Positions 1-11,083 of a DNA stretch of 35,415 nt are shown one piece after another. The position numbers and the translations under genes are program-made. The DNA comes from Amphimedon queenslandica (taxonomy: Eukaryota > Porifera > Demospongiae > Haplosclerida > Niphatidae): contig NW_003546487.1 in the NCBI RefSeq assembly GCF_000090795.2, positions 1,908-37,322 of the forward strand. Direction: 5' to 3'. The first letter of the stretch is position 1; every line of letters starts with the position of its first letter. The notes below the pieces were generated by a model. It was not told the origin of the DNA. It ran no database searches and saw only the letters and a list, made by a program, of their open reading frames with translations.

Positions 1-247
1 GATGCTAGTAAACAAGTTGCTATGCCATTCAAAAATATGGTGAGTCTAGTCATAAAAAATGCTATGCAATAAGTTTATAAACAGTTTACGGTTTATTGCT
101 ATAAATGCATGGTGTGTTATTCTAATTAAGTCCAAGACATACATGACAGTGTTTATTTAGTAAACCATGTCACTTGTAAGCGGAACAGTCAAACTATCAC
201 TTTCATTTTCATGTACACCTATCAGCAAAATACTAATAAGAAAAAAG
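1..247 (+). promoter_or_regulatory. 5' flank of ML copy 1 (upstream class A)
   Basis: No gene is visible here. The stretch aligns by eye with about 3590-3836, the flank of copy 3, but with no other copy, so the two form upstream class A. A TATAAATG lies at 100-107, about 140 bases before the ATG of copy 1. An in-frame upstream ATG at 167 would add 27 residues before the signal peptide. I prefer the ATG at 248 because the context just before it is conserved in all class A and B copies. Confidence 0.5.
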
Positions 248-939
248 ATGAGTGTCCTATTGATGATCCTATCAGTTGTACTAGTAGTATCTACATTGAC
301 TGGATCTACTAACAATTACTACAATGGTAAGATACTGACTACTATACTAATGGATAATATACCTGTTTGAATTATATATACTATCAACAACAAGAACCTA
401 CTGGTAATAAAGGATCATTCACTGATTGCTGTAAGTTCAGTAATACACTATTGATTTATTTTATTATTTTTAAGCTGTTACTAAGAAATTTCTGGAACTC
501 ACTAATGCATCATTAACTCCAACTCCATTAAAACGTGGTGAAAAGGGCTACTGGCAGGCAGTACTAAAGATCAGTTAGTGACAACAATTATAAATAAACA
601 TGAATCCATTTATAGAGAGAACCATACATTGGGGTATAGTGCATATCAAATTGACACATAACTTCAAGAATTATACTAATGTTACTTTTGTTGATGTCAA
701 ATATAATTTATGTGACTACATTATTGATATATTAAATGAAGACTGTCCACTACCTCCTGGAATGTATCCTTTCAATGCCAGTACTACACTACCACACACT
801 TTTTGGCCAGTGAGTAACAGATACAGTGTATCATTATTACTATTCTATTTCATAGGGTCAGTATTATGGTGAAGTAACTGCTTATAATGATAAAGAAGAG
901 CAAATGATGTGTGAAATGAATGATTTCTTTATTGACTGA
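248..939 (+). CDS. Secreted ML-domain (NPC2/MD-2-like) protein, array copy 1
   Basis: Exons 248-326, 395-430, 475-573, 616-809 and 856-939 join in frame (phases 1,1,1,0) into 163 aa. Residues 1-20 are a signal peptide (MSVLLMILSVVLVVSTLTG). The mature part has the ML-domain layout: an early DC motif (C38), a TP-x-PLKRG strand, NLCD followed ten residues later by CP-x-xPG, FWP, then GQYYGEVTAYN and a last Cys near the C-terminus. In NPC2 relatives the first and last Cys pair, and the LC/CP cysteines pair. The third NPC2 disulfide is absent here. ML proteins bind sterols, phospholipids or bacterial lipids outside the cell or in lysosomes; the ligand here is unknown. The exon 3 donor is GTTAGT, slightly weaker than GTGAGT in the other copies. 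The C-terminus ends in FFID, as in copy 3. Confidence 0.85.
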
Positions 940-1605
940 CTAAGGATATGAACATATAAGATCTTTGGCCTGACTTTTGAGCAACTTTAGAAATTTGTAA
1001 AAAAATCCAATTTTTTATCGGAACCAGCTCAAAACTTCTACACAGCATAAATACATGTATTATGCATAAGAAAAAATTATTAAAATGAAAAATTCTTGCC
1101 TAGTCAATTTTGGCAAAATTTTTAGCAAATTTGAAAAAAAAACTCAACTTTGTTTGAAATCACCTCAAAATATCTAAAAAAACATAAAATAGAAAATTTT
1201 TCATAGTCATTTCTGACAAAGTACCCTTTACTTGCTAATATCATGTGGATAGAGGATAATCTTGAAGAATGACATAAATCATTTGAGAGTCTATTATTAG
1301 TCATTACTGTACTGTGTAATTTAATACTAGTAGTACTGTATAATAATTTAAGATACATTCAAAGCATGTATTAATGTTAATTGATGCATAACAGAATTCA
1401 TTGATAGTTGCATTAAGTATAGACAATAAGCAATAGACACATGATCACTTATAACTGTTATTTTAACTAAAAGGCAGCAGAAGGTGAAGCATGTGCAAAA
1501 CATTACACACTAACACTAGACAATATAACTGGAGCTGAACAATATCATGCACTATTATTTTGACACACATCACCAACAGGTCAAGTTTTACTAATAAGAA
1601 AGAAG
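940..1605. other. Intergenic: diverged ~180-bp repeat plus upstream class B block
   Basis: About 950-1260 holds degenerate units, in reverse orientation, of the repeat found tandemly in the vasa introns (compare about 22790-23510). About 1375-1605 is upstream class B, nearly identical before copies 4 and 6 and related before copy 5. It includes a 30-codon open stretch (1474-1563) preceded by an acceptor-like AAAAG. No separate gene is supported. Confidence 0.5.
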
Positions 1606-1767
1606 ATGAGTGTCCTATTGATGATCCTTTCAGTTGTACTAGTGGTATCTACATTGACTGGATCTACTAACAATTACTACAATGGTAAGATACTGACTAC
1701 TATACTAATGGATAATATACCTGTTTGAATTATATATACTATCAACAACAAGAACCTACTGATAATG

Positions 1768-2794
1768 AAGCACTATGGTGCAATGGACTCGCCTGCTGGA
1801 ATTCACTTGAGTGATACGCATTACTTGTACTGTGATATTTTAAGCAATTTGAAAAATATTATTATTGACTGCATAGTTATAATGATAATTAAAATAAGCT
1901 ATGGGTGTGGTCAACAACTAACTAATAGAGGTGGGCGATACCAGAAATTTTGAATCGATACCGATACCAAGTAGTCTGAGTCTCAGTATCGATGGTATCG
2001 AGTAGTGAATGAGTAGTTAGCTACTGCGCATGCGCAATTAAGTTATAACTAGTTATTAATAAAAATGAAAAGAAATAAACCGCCATTTTGTAATTATTAA
2101 GGGGTGTGGCCATAATTATGACGTAATAAAATAGGTGCGGTGGGGCGTGGTTACTCACTACTCGATACCAGGATTTGGTATCGAGTACTTGGTATCGGAG
2201 GCCTGGTATCGGATATATGAGTACTTTGGTATCGTATCGCCCACCTCTACTAACTAAATCATGGCACATGGGTAGGAGAAAGAAGAAAAGCTGAAATTTA
2301 TTTTAGCATCTGAAGCTCTATTCCAAGAAAGAGTTGGCACAGAAAATTTTTCTAGATATTTAAAAGAGACTGAGAGAGTTTGGTTGCTCCTGCTTTCCCC
2401 AGTGCTGCCTGAAAAATTCTCAAAGAGGCTAAATCACTGACAAACTTTGAGCAACTGTAACTCACAAACAACGAAGTTAGGACAAAATCGTTCTTTTTGT
2501 TTTTCGTTAGATGGAATTTTCTACCTCTGAAGCAAATCTCGGCCCTGTAGAGTGAAACACGAGCTCTCACCTGGAGAGAGGTCCCCTGGTTTAGCAGTTC
2601 ACAGCTTTTGGTGCCACGGGATGCTACAAGAGTATAACTAGATGAAAGAAAGCAACTTTATCTGTTGCTACAAGAAGAAATAGAGCTCTAGACTGCTCAG
2701 ACAAAAATATAATTTTTTTACAAATCAATTAAACTGTGTGGACAGAATGACAGAATGACAACCCAACTGCGTAGTACCCGCCTACGCGAGTCCA
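1768..2794. mobile_element. ~1-kb insertion in exon 2 of ML copy 2
   Basis: Comparison with the uninterrupted exon 2 of other copies shows foreign DNA here. ATAATG flanks both sides and may be a target duplication. A 9-bp inverted match, TGGACTCGC at 1784-1792 and GCGAGTCCA at 2786-2794, suggests terminal repeats, although the left one starts 16 bases inside the flank. No transposase reading frame is seen. A separate hAT-like element is nested inside at 1926-2249. Confidence 0.6.
1926..2249. mobile_element. hAT-like MITE with 8-bp target duplication
   Basis: Perfect 16-bp terminal inverted repeats, TAGAGGTGGGCGATAC at 1926-1941 and its complement at 2234-2249, are flanked by the perfect 8-bp direct repeat CTAACTAA at 1918-1925 and 2250-2257. 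An 8-bp duplication and TAGAGGTGGGC-type ends fit the hAT superfamily. The 324-bp element has no coding capacity. Its interior is rich in GGTATCG/CGATACC subrepeats near both ends. Confidence 0.85.
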
Positions 2795-3341
2795 ATAATG
2801 GATCAGTCACTGATTGTTGTAAGTTCAGTAATGTCATACTTATTTATTTTATTAATTTCAAGCTGTTACTAAGAAATTCACTGAATTTAACTTATCAGTG
2901 ACTCCATACCCAGTGAAACGTGGGGAAATATTCTATTTGCAAGGAGTACTAAAGATCAGTGAGTGACAAAAATTATAAATAAACATGAATCCATTTGTAG
3001 AGAGAACCATACATTGGGGTATACTACATGCCACAGCATACTACATGCCACAGCGACATACAATTACAGGGATTACACTAATATTACTTTCTTGGATGAC
3101 AAATTCAATTTATGCGACCTCTTATATGATTTTATTAAGGAATATTGTCCAATAAAACCAGGAACATATCATATAAACATTCCTTCTGGACTGCCAAGCA
3201 TCTTATGGCCAGTGGGTAACAGATACCGTGTATGATTATTACTATTCTATTTCATAGGGTCAGTATTATGGTAAAGTAACTGCTTACAATGAGAAAGGAG
3301 AGCAGATAATGTGTATAATGAAACAAGCCACCGTTGAATAA

Positions 3342-3836
3342 TGAACATAATTATTATTAACACATGCATGTAATATACACAACATAAAGAGACAAAAATA
3401 AAAATAGATGGACAAGTTTTGAGACAGTTATATACTTTAAAATAGTGTCATTAAAATGAGAGGCAGTGTCATCTCAAAAGTAATAGGATCTACCTCATAG
3501 TCAATACAATGCTATATGAATTTACTTAACTTTAACAAAGAGCCCAGAGTCAAATGGCATACTTGTATCTTCTTGTTGACAACACTGCATGAAAGCATGA
3601 AAGTGTTTGCTTTTTAAAAAATTTATGCCATCCAAAGATATCATGAGTCCAGTCACAAAAAACAACAATTTGTAAACAATCTGCAGTATATTATAATAAA
3701 TGCATAATGTTATTCTATCCAAGTGTAAGACATATATCACAGTGTTAAGTAAACCATGTAACCTGTAAGGGGAACATTTGCACCATCAATTTCATTTTCA
3801 TGTACACGTATCAGCAAAATATCAATAAGAAAGAAG
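3342..3836. other. Intergenic: 3' flank of copy 2 and class A upstream block of copy 3
   Basis: The first part matches the 3' flanks of copies 5, 6, 7 and 9 (poly-ACA and ACATGCATG-type sequence). About 3590-3836 matches positions 1-247 and is the class A upstream region. No gene is supported. Confidence 0.45.
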
Positions 3837-4528
3837 ATGAGTGTCCTATTGATGATCCTATCAGTTGTACTAGTAGTATCTACATTGACTGGATCTACTA
3901 ACAATTACTACAATGGTAAGATACTGACTACTATACTAATGAATAATATACCTGTTTCAATTATTATCATCAACAAGAACCTACTGGTAATAATGGATCA
4001 TACACAGATTGCTGTAAGTTCAGTAATACACTATCAATTTCGTTTATTAATCTTTAGCTGTTACTAAGAAATTTGCGGAAATCACTAATGCATCAGTAAC
4101 TCCAGCTCTATTGAAACATGGAGAAGCAGTGAATTTGCAAGCAGTACTAAAGATCAGTGAGTGACAACAATTACAAATAAACATGAATCCATTTATAGAG
4201 AGAACCATACAATGGGGTGGTATACTGCATGTCACACTGAAATACAATTTCAAGAATTATACCAATATTACTTTCATTGATGTGGAATTAAATTTATGCG
4301 ACTACTTAGATGATATAATTAAGCAAAAATGTCCAGTACATCCAGGAATATATCACATCAATCCTCATACTAAAATGTCAAGCCTTTTTTGGCCGGTGAG
4401 TAGTAACAGATACAGTGTATCATTATTACTATTCTATTTCATAGGGTCAGTATTATGGTAAAGTAACTGCTTACAATGAGAAAAAAGAGCAAATGATGTG
4501 TGAAATGGCATATTTTTTTATTGATTGA
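3837..4528 (+). CDS. Secreted ML-domain protein, array copy 3
   Basis: Exons 3837-3915, 3978-4013, 4058-4156, 4199-4395 and 4445-4528 join in frame into 164 aa. The protein has the signal peptide of copy 1, then EPTGNNGSYTDC, the LKHGEAVNLQ strand, a TNITFIDVELNLCDYLDD stretch, CPVHPG, FWP and GQYYGKVTAYNEK. Exon 4 is one codon longer than usual because of an extra Gly in WGGILH. The P codon before the exon 4 donor is CCG rather than CCA. The C-terminus (MAYFFID) groups it with copy 1, and the upstream block does too, so copies 1 and 3 look like a duplicated pair. Confidence 0.86.
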
Positions 4529-5482
4529 ATAAAGATCAAGGATATGGGCACAATCATTATTACTATTACTCAAAGAACATGTACATTACAAAAACAAATG
4601 GATAAAAAAGAAAAGCTTTCCTCTAAATTAATTTATTTACAATACTATTCCATGATCTGTCAAAATAAAATACTTGACTCATTGCTGGAACAAATGATAG
4701 AGGCAAAGAGCGTGCTACATGTAAATGAGCTAAAAAGTATTGAAAGTTCTCTTCTAGCCATTTTTGATGATACGAAAGACCATTATAGCCTAAGGTCTTT
4801 GGCCTAATTTTTGAGTAACTTTAAAAATTCGTAAAAAATCCAAATTTCATCAGAATCAGCTTGAAGTTTCTACACAGCATAAGTACATGTATATCCATAA
4901 TAAAAAATTACAAAAATCGAGAATTCTCATTTAGTCATTTTTGGCAAAATTTTCCCAATGTACTTGTATTATATACAGCCCATGGTCTTTGGCCCCATTT
5001 TTTGGCAAATTTGAAAAAAATCTGATTTTGTTTGGAACCATTCTAAAAAATATAAAAATAGAAAATTTTCTCAAATTTATTTTTGACAAAATACCTTGTA
5101 CTTATATGATTTTTGAGCAAATTTGCTAAAATCATGTGGATAGAGGCAAAAGTTGAAGAATGACATAATCATTTGAGAGTCTATTATTAGCCATTATTGT
5201 ACTGTGTAATTTAATACTAGTACTGTAACATGCACCCAAAGCATGTAGTAATGTTAATTGATGCATAACAGAATTCATTGATAGTTGCATTAAGTATAGA
5301 CAATAAGCAATAGACACATGATCACTTATAACTGTTATTTTAACTAAAAGGCAGCAGAAGGTGAAGCATATGCAAAACATTACACACTAACACTAGACAA
5401 TATAACTGGAGCTGAACAATATCATGCACTATTACTTTGATACACATCACCAACAGGTCAAGTTTTACTAATAAGAAAGAAG
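4529..5482. other. Intergenic: diverged ~180-bp repeat and class B upstream block
   Basis: About 4790-5130 is a reverse-oriented degenerate copy of the ~180-bp repeat and resembles 950-1260. About 5253-5482 is the class B upstream block, including the same 30-codon open stretch. An 87-codon frame at 4544-4807 shows no recognisable domain and overlaps the repeat, so I do not call it. Confidence 0.45.
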
Positions 5483-6165
5483 ATGAGTGTCCTATTGATG
5501 ATCCTATCAGTTGTACTAGTAGTATCTACATTGACTGGATCTACTAACAATTACTACAATGGTAAGATACTGACTACTATACTAATGGATAATATACCTG
5601 TTTCAATTATATATACTATCAACAACAAGAACCTACTGACATTAAAGATTGTGGTAAGCTAGTAATACACTAATAATTTATTTTATTAATTTTAAGCTGT
5701 TACCAAGAAATTTGCTGAAATTACTAATGCATCAATGACTCCAATTCCACTGAAACATGGGGAAAGATTCCGTTGGCAAGCAGTACTAAAGATCAGTGAG
5801 TAATAACAATTACAAAAATAAACACGAATCCATTTATATAGAGGAAACCATACATTGGGGTATAATGCATGTCACTCTGACTCATAACTTCAAGGATTAT
5901 ACTAATATTACTTTCTTGGATTCTAACTTCAATTTATGTGACTACTTTGATGACCTAATTAAGGAGCAATGTCCACTAAAACCAGGAACATATCAAATTT
6001 ATTCTGGTGCTGTAATATCAAGCCTCTTTTGGCCAGTGAGTAACAGATACAGTGTATCATTATTACTATTCTATTTCATAGGGTCAGTATTATGGTAAAG
6101 CAACTGCTTACAATGAGAAAGGAGAGCAAATACTATGTCAAAAAAGAGATTTTACCATTGTTTAA
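5483..6165 (+). CDS. Secreted ML-domain protein, array copy 4
   Basis: Exons 5483-5561, 5630-5653, 5697-5795, 5842-6035 and 6082-6165 join in frame into 159 aa. Exon 2 is the short form (24 rather than 36 bases: EPTDIKDC). The ML motifs are KHGERFRWQ, TNITFLDSNFNLCDYFDD, CPLKPG, LFWP and GQYYGKATAYNEK. Exon 4 starts after TATATAG, with a slightly rearranged acceptor. The protein ends DFTIV, a C-terminus and 3' flank shared only with pseudogene copy 8. It has two predicted disulfides as in the other copies. All splice sites are GT-AG. Confidence 0.86.
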
Positions 6166-6627
6166 ACAAGGACAGTGAACACATTAATTAACGATAATCA
6201 TTAACATGTAAACATCACAATAGAAATTTTAATAATTGTCAATAGAACAAGAGTTTGAGAAATTGAAATAAATTAAAGCAATCAGCATTATTCCAACTCC
6301 TAGGTTTATAAAAATTCTCAACTCCTAAGGAAAAATAACATAAATCACTTTGAGAGTCTATTATTGTACTCTGTATGTAGCATCTTGCATAATTGAAGTA
6401 TAACAGAATTCATTGAAAGATGCATGAAATATAGACTGAAGCAGTAGACACACGATCACTTATAAGATATACTCAAAGTGTTATTTTAACTGCAACAGAA
6501 GGTAAAGCATGTGCAAATCAAACATCACACAGTAACACTAGACAATATAACTGGAGCTGAGCAATATCATGCATTATTATTTTGACACACATCACCAACA
6601 GCTAAGGTTGTACTAATAAGAAAGAAG
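6166..6627. other. Intergenic: 3' flank of copy 4 and class B upstream block of copy 5
   Basis: The first half matches the 3' flank of copy 8 (about 11747-11900). The second half is a class B upstream block whose 30-codon stretch is disrupted by small indels. It carries a TATACTCAAAGTGTTATTTT segment also found, in palindromic form, before copy 9. Confidence 0.45.
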
Positions 6628-7311
6628 ATGAGTGTCCTATTGATGATCCTATCAGTTGTACTAGTAGTATCTACATTGACTGGATCTACTAACAATTACT
6701 ACAATGGTAAGATACTGACTACTATACTAATGGATAATATACCTGTTTGAATTATATATACTATCAACAATAAGAACCTACTGAAGTTAAAGATTGCTGT
6801 AAGTTAATGCAATAATAGACTATTACCTTATTTTATTAATTTTAAGCTGTTACTAAAAATTTTATTGAAGTCACTAATTTTTCAATGATTCCATTTCCAC
6901 TGAAACGTGGGGGAAAATTCCATTTGCAAGCAGTATTAAAGATCAGTGAGTGACAACAATTACAAATAAACATGAATCCATTTATAGAGAGAACCATACA
7001 TTGGGGTATACTGCATGCCACACTGAAATACAATTTCAGAAATTATACTAACATTACTTTCTTTGATGTAAAGTATAATTTATGTGACTACTTTGATGAT
7101 ATTATTAAGCAACAATGCCCAGTACATCCACAAATATATCATATAAATAGTCACACTACAATGTCAAAACTCCTTTGGCCAGTGAGTAACAGATACAGTG
7201 TATCATTATTACTATTCTATTTCATAGGGTCAGTATTATGGTAAAGCAACTGCTTACAATGAGAAAGGAGAACAAATAATGTGTATAATGAAACAAGCGG
7301 CCATTGAATGA
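6628..7311 (+). CDS. Secreted ML-domain protein, array copy 5
   Basis: Exons 6628-6706, 6775-6798, 6847-6945, 6988-7181 and 7228-7311 join in frame into 159 aa. Exon 2 is the short form (EPTEVKDC). Motifs in order are the signal peptide, IPFPLKRGGKFHLQ, WGILHATLKYNFRNYTNITF, KYNLCDYFDD, CPVHPQ (the usual PG Gly is replaced by Gln), LLWP and GQYYGKATAYNEKGEQIMC. It ends AAIE, like copies 6 and 7. Exon 3 and 4 sequence places copies 5, 6 and 7 in one subgroup. Confidence 0.86.
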
Positions 7312-7575
7312 CAAAAAATGTCATTATTAACACATGCATGTATGTATACACTACAAACTGCACTCTGATTACACCAAGTGAATTATTACCTTGTCGTATT
7401 ACAATACATTATGTTTATGCAGCTTTACTATTTCCAAACAAATATGTTAAGAAGAATAATCAATGAACAGCTTGAGTATGCTTTTCTTTAAGTTCCGTTA
7501 TTGCATTTATGAGTGTGACTGATGAGTGTTGTGGTATCCGAAGGAAAACATGCAACTTTACTACTAGCAAACAAG

Positions 7576-7772
7576 TACCGTACAAAATGATTTATTGGTG
7601 GGGCGAGTTTCCATGTGGAAAGAAATTGGCAAATTTTATATTGGCAATTTTGTGCCATGTGACATTGAGCATGCTCAGATTAAACAAAATGGCAGATTTT
7701 ATACTGGCAATTTCTTCAGGAACCATCAATTGCCAATATTAATTCCCAGCTAATAAATCATCTTGTACGGTA
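7576..7772. mobile_element. TA-flanked MITE (Tc1/mariner-like)
   Basis: The ends are near-perfect inverted repeats, TACCGTACAAAATGATTTAT on the left and the complement of TACCGTACAAGATGATTTAT on the right. In the sister flanks near 9345 and 10640 the same site reads AGCAAACAAATATGTT with a single TA, so an empty site is visible. TA duplication and CCGTA ends suggest a Tc1/mariner-type non-autonomous element. Confidence 0.75.
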
Positions 7773-7834
7773 TGTTAAGAATAATAACCAGTGAACAGTT
7801 CCAGTGTGTAACGCTAGTTAAGGTCCTACCAAAT

Positions 7835-8196
7835 TACCTTAGGGTAGGTATTAATTGCGCTCTTAAATTTTAGCGTTTTTAAGGGGACTCTGATTTAGCG
7901 AAATGTAATATTAGCGAAAATAGGAAGAAAATCAATGGTAAAACCCCCATTCACTAGCATAACACTTCTCAAGAAGCCCAATCTATACATTTAAGAGCAG
8001 AACACTTAACAGGACCACCCTATTTACTGTTATCTTGTTACAGATCTTGCTTATCTTGTGTACTTGTTTACACAAGTACATAATAACTATTATTAGCGAC
8101 TTGTTGAATTAGTGATTTGAAGTACACTTGCTAAAAACGCTAAAATTAAGTGTTGCAATTAATACCCACCCTAAGCAATATCTATGCCCTAAGGTA
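7835..8196. mobile_element. Inverted-repeat element with TACCTTAGGG ends
   Basis: TACCTTAGGG at 7835-7844 is mirrored by CCCTAAGGTA at 8187-8196. Just inside, GGTATTAATTGC is mirrored by GCAATTAATACC, followed by an inverted TTAAATTTTAGCGTTTTTA-like arm. The 362-bp element is non-coding. The superfamily is not assigned. Confidence 0.65.
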
Positions 8197-8524
8197 GTTA
8201 ATTGATAATTAATTAATTATGCAATAATAATGAATATAAATAATAAAATAATAAATAATTAATGAATAACTATTATTATAATTAAAAATAATAATTTAAC
8301 ATACACTCAAATGTTAATTGATGCATAATTGATAGTTGCACTAAATATAGACAAGACACATGATCACTTATAATTGTTATTTTAACTAAAAGGCAGCAGA
8401 AGGTGAAGCATGTGCAAAACATTACACACTAACACTAGACAATATAACTGGAGCTGAACAATATCATGCACTATTACTTTGACACACATCACCAACAGCT
8501 CAAGTTTTACTAATAAGAAAGAAG

Positions 8525-9218
8525 ATGAGTGTCCTATTGATGATCCTATCAGTTGTACTAGTAGTATCTACATTGACTGGATCTACTAACAATTACTACA
8601 ATGGTAAGATACTGACTACTATACTAATGGATAATATACTTGTTTCAATTATATATACTATCAACAACAAGAACCTACTGATAATAAAGCATCATTCACA
8701 GATTGTTGTAAGTTCAGTAATACACTATTGATATATTTTATTAATTTTAAGCTGTTACTAAGAAATTTATTGAACTCACTAATTTTTCAATGACTAAATT
8801 TCCACTGAAACGTGGGGGAAAATTCCATTTGCAAGCAATACTAAATATCAGTGAGTTGACAACAATTATAAATTAAACATAAATCCATTTATAGAGAGAA
8901 CCATACATTGGGGTATACTGCATGCCACAGCAACATATAATTTCAGAAATTATACTAATATTACTTTCTTTGATGTGAAGTATAATTTATGTGACTACTT
9001 TGATGATATTATTAAGCACAAATGTCCAATACATCCAGGGCTATATCATATAAATAGTCACACTACAATGTCAAAACTCCTTTGGCCAGTGAGTAACAGA
9101 TACAGTGTGTCATTATTACTATTCTATTTCATAGGGTCAGTATTATGGTAAAGCTACTGCTTACAATGAGAAAGGAGAGCAAATAAAGTGTATAATGAAG
9201 CAAGGGGTCATTGAATGA
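8525..9218 (+). CDS. Secreted ML-domain protein, array copy 6
   Basis: Exons 8525-8603, 8672-8707, 8752-8850, 8895-9088 and 9135-9218 join in frame into 163 aa. Exon 2 is the long form (EPTDNKASFTDC). The usual in-frame ATG just before exon 4 is ATA here, which does not matter because that triplet is intronic. Motifs are TKFPLKRGGKFHLQ, WGILHATATYNFRNYTNITF, KYNLCDYFDD, CPIHPG, LLWP and GQYYGKATAYNEKGEQIKC, ending in GVIE. Its 3' flank is close to those of copies 5 and 7. Confidence 0.85.
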
Positions 9219-9790
9219 CAAAAAATTTTCATTATTAACACATGCATGTATGTATACACTACAGAATGCACTGACTACACCAAGTGAATTAATTACCTTG
9301 TTGTATTACAATACATTATGTTCATGCAGCTTTACTTCTAGCAAACAAATATGTTCAGAAGAATAACTAATGAACAGCTTGAGTATGCTTTTCTTTAAGT
9401 TCCATTATTGCACTTATCAGCATGACTGATGAGTGTTGTGATATATCCTCATGCAAACATAGTATAGTCATTTCAAAATTATTATACACATTATGTTTTA
9501 AGCTTATTATTTTTACCAAGAGTATGTACTATTTAGAGTCTAGGCTTTACATAAATTTTCTAACATAGGACAAGCAAAGAAACTTGTTCACATAAACTGA
9601 TAATGATAGCATTCTTATGGGGAAAAAACTTGATTAGTATGGAAATTAAGAAAAACAGGCATCAAACTGCAATTTATACAAACTTAAGAGACAGTGAAAG
9701 CTAACTCAAACATGTGCAATTACTAACAATATAAATTAAGTAGTTATTATTATACCTAATAAGTGTTCAAAGACAGAGCTGGAGAAGAAG
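9219..9790. other. Intergenic with class C upstream block
   Basis: About 9370-9790 is nearly identical to about 10660-11083 and related to about 13480-14094, apart from a MITE there. These three blocks precede copies 7, 8 and 10 and define upstream class C. A TATAAATT at 9730-9737 lies 61 bases before the ATG; the TATA is at the same distance in all three class C copies. Confidence 0.55.
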
Positions 9791-10488
9791 ATGACTGTTC
9801 CTGTAAACATACTATTAATCCTATCAGTTGTACTAGTATTATCTACATTGACTGGATCTACTAACAATTACTACAATGGTAAGATACTGACTACTATACG
9901 GATGGATAATATACCTGTTTGAATTATATATACTATCAACAACAAAAACCTACTGAAATTGAAGATTGTTGTAAGTTCATGCAGTAATACACTATTCATT
10001 TATTTTATTAATTTTAAGCTGTTACCACGAAATTTATTGAACTCACTAATGTTTCAATGACTAAATTTCCACTGAAACGTGGGGGAAAATTTCATTTACA
10101 AGTAGTACTAAAGATCAGTGAGTTGACAACAATTATAAGTAAACATGAATCCATTTATAGAGAGAACCATACATTGGGGTATACTGCATGCCACACTGAA
10201 ATACAATTTCAGAAATTATACTAACATTACTTTCTTTGATGTGAAGTACAATTTATGCGACTTCTTTGATGATATTATTAAGCAACAATGTCCAGTACAT
10301 CCAGGAATATATCACATCAATGCTCTTGTTACAATGTCAAAACTCCTTTGGCCAGTGAGTAACAGATACATGCAGTGTATCATTATTACTATTCTATTTC
10401 ATAGGGTCAGTATTATGGTAAAGCTACTGCTTATGATGAGAAAGGAGAGCAAATAAAGTGTATAATGAAACAAGGGGCCATTGAATGA
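9791..10488 (+). CDS. ML-domain gene copy 7 (exon 2 acceptor lost)
   Basis: Exons are 9791-9878, 9947-9970 (by homology), 10019-10117, 10161-10354 and 10405-10488. The frame is open throughout, giving 162 aa if exon 2 is used. Exon 1 is the class C form (MTVPVNILLILSVVL). The acceptor before exon 2, CAACAAG in most copies, is CAACAAA here, and no other AG lies in intron 1. Skipping exon 2 keeps frame (154 aa) but removes EPTEIEDC with the first conserved Cys. An AG at 9963-9964 inside exon 2 would leave only six bases, still in frame and keeping the Cys. The ML motifs are otherwise intact (KYNLCDFFDD, CPVHPG, LLWP). It may be functional, altered or decaying. Confidence 0.7.
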
Positions 10489-11083
10489 CAAAAATGTCAT
10501 TATTAAAACATGCACTATACATACACTACATCAAAATACAGTAACTGACAAACTGCACTGATCATTATATCAAAATGAATTACCTTAATTGTTGTATTAT
10601 ACAATATACTATGTTCATGCAGCTTTACTTTTAGCAAATAAATATGTTAAGAAGAATAACTAATGAACAGCTTGAGTATGCTTTTCTTTAAGTTCCATTA
10701 TTGCACTTATCAGCATGACTGATGAGTGTTGTGATATATCCTCATGCAAACACAGTATAGTCATTTCAAAATTATAATACACATTATGTTTTAAGCTTAT
10801 TATTTTTACCAAGAGTATGTACTATTTAGAGTCTAGGCTTTACATAAATTTTCTAACATAAGACAAGCAAAGAAACTTGTTCACATAAACTGATAATGAT
10901 AGCATTCTTATGGGGAAAAAACTTGATTAGTATGGAAATTAAGAAAAACAGGCATCAAACTGCAATTTATACAAACTTAAGAGATAGTGAAAGCTAACTC
11001 AAACATGTGCAATTATAAACAATATAAATTAAGTAGTTATTATTATACCTAATAAGTGTTCAAAGACAGAGCTGGAGAAGAAG
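10489..11083. other. Intergenic with class C upstream block of copy 8
   Basis: A near-identical duplicate of 9219-9790, with TATAAATT at 11023-11030, again 61 bases before the ATG. It reflects a recent unit duplication. No gene is supported. Confidence 0.55.

Larger units (their letters stand above)
1606..3341 (+). pseudogene. ML-domain gene copy 2, disrupted
   Basis: Homologous pieces are exon 1 at 1606-1684, exon 2 beginning at 1753 and resuming to 2818, exon 3 at 2863-2958, exon 4 at 3001-3211 and exon 5 at 3258-3341. Two lesions break it. Exon 2 is split by about 1.03 kb of inserted DNA (1768-2794) flanked by ATAATG at 1762-1767 and 2795-2800. Exon 4 carries a 17-bp tandem duplication (3021-3037 and 3038-3054), making it 211 instead of 194 bases and shifting the frame. 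The exon 4 donor is GTGGGT. Splice sites and the downstream ML motifs (DKFNLCD, CPIKPG) remain, so loss looks recent. Confidence 0.85.
7312..8524. other. Long intergenic region with two MITEs
   Basis: The 3' flank of copy 5 (7312 to about 7560) is followed by a TA-flanked MITE (7576-7772) and a CTTAGGG-ended inverted-repeat element (7835-8196). AT-rich simple sequence (AATAATAAT) follows, and a class B upstream block from about 8313. No gene is supported; a 77-codon frame at 7509-7742 runs across the MITE. Confidence 0.5.

Noticed and set aside
4544..4807. 87-codon + strand open frame just after ML copy 3
   Set aside because: No domain or signal peptide is seen, it overlaps a decayed repeat, and no equivalent frame follows other copies.
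7509..7742. 77-codon + strand open frame
   Set aside because: It runs through a TA-flanked MITE and has no recognisable domain.
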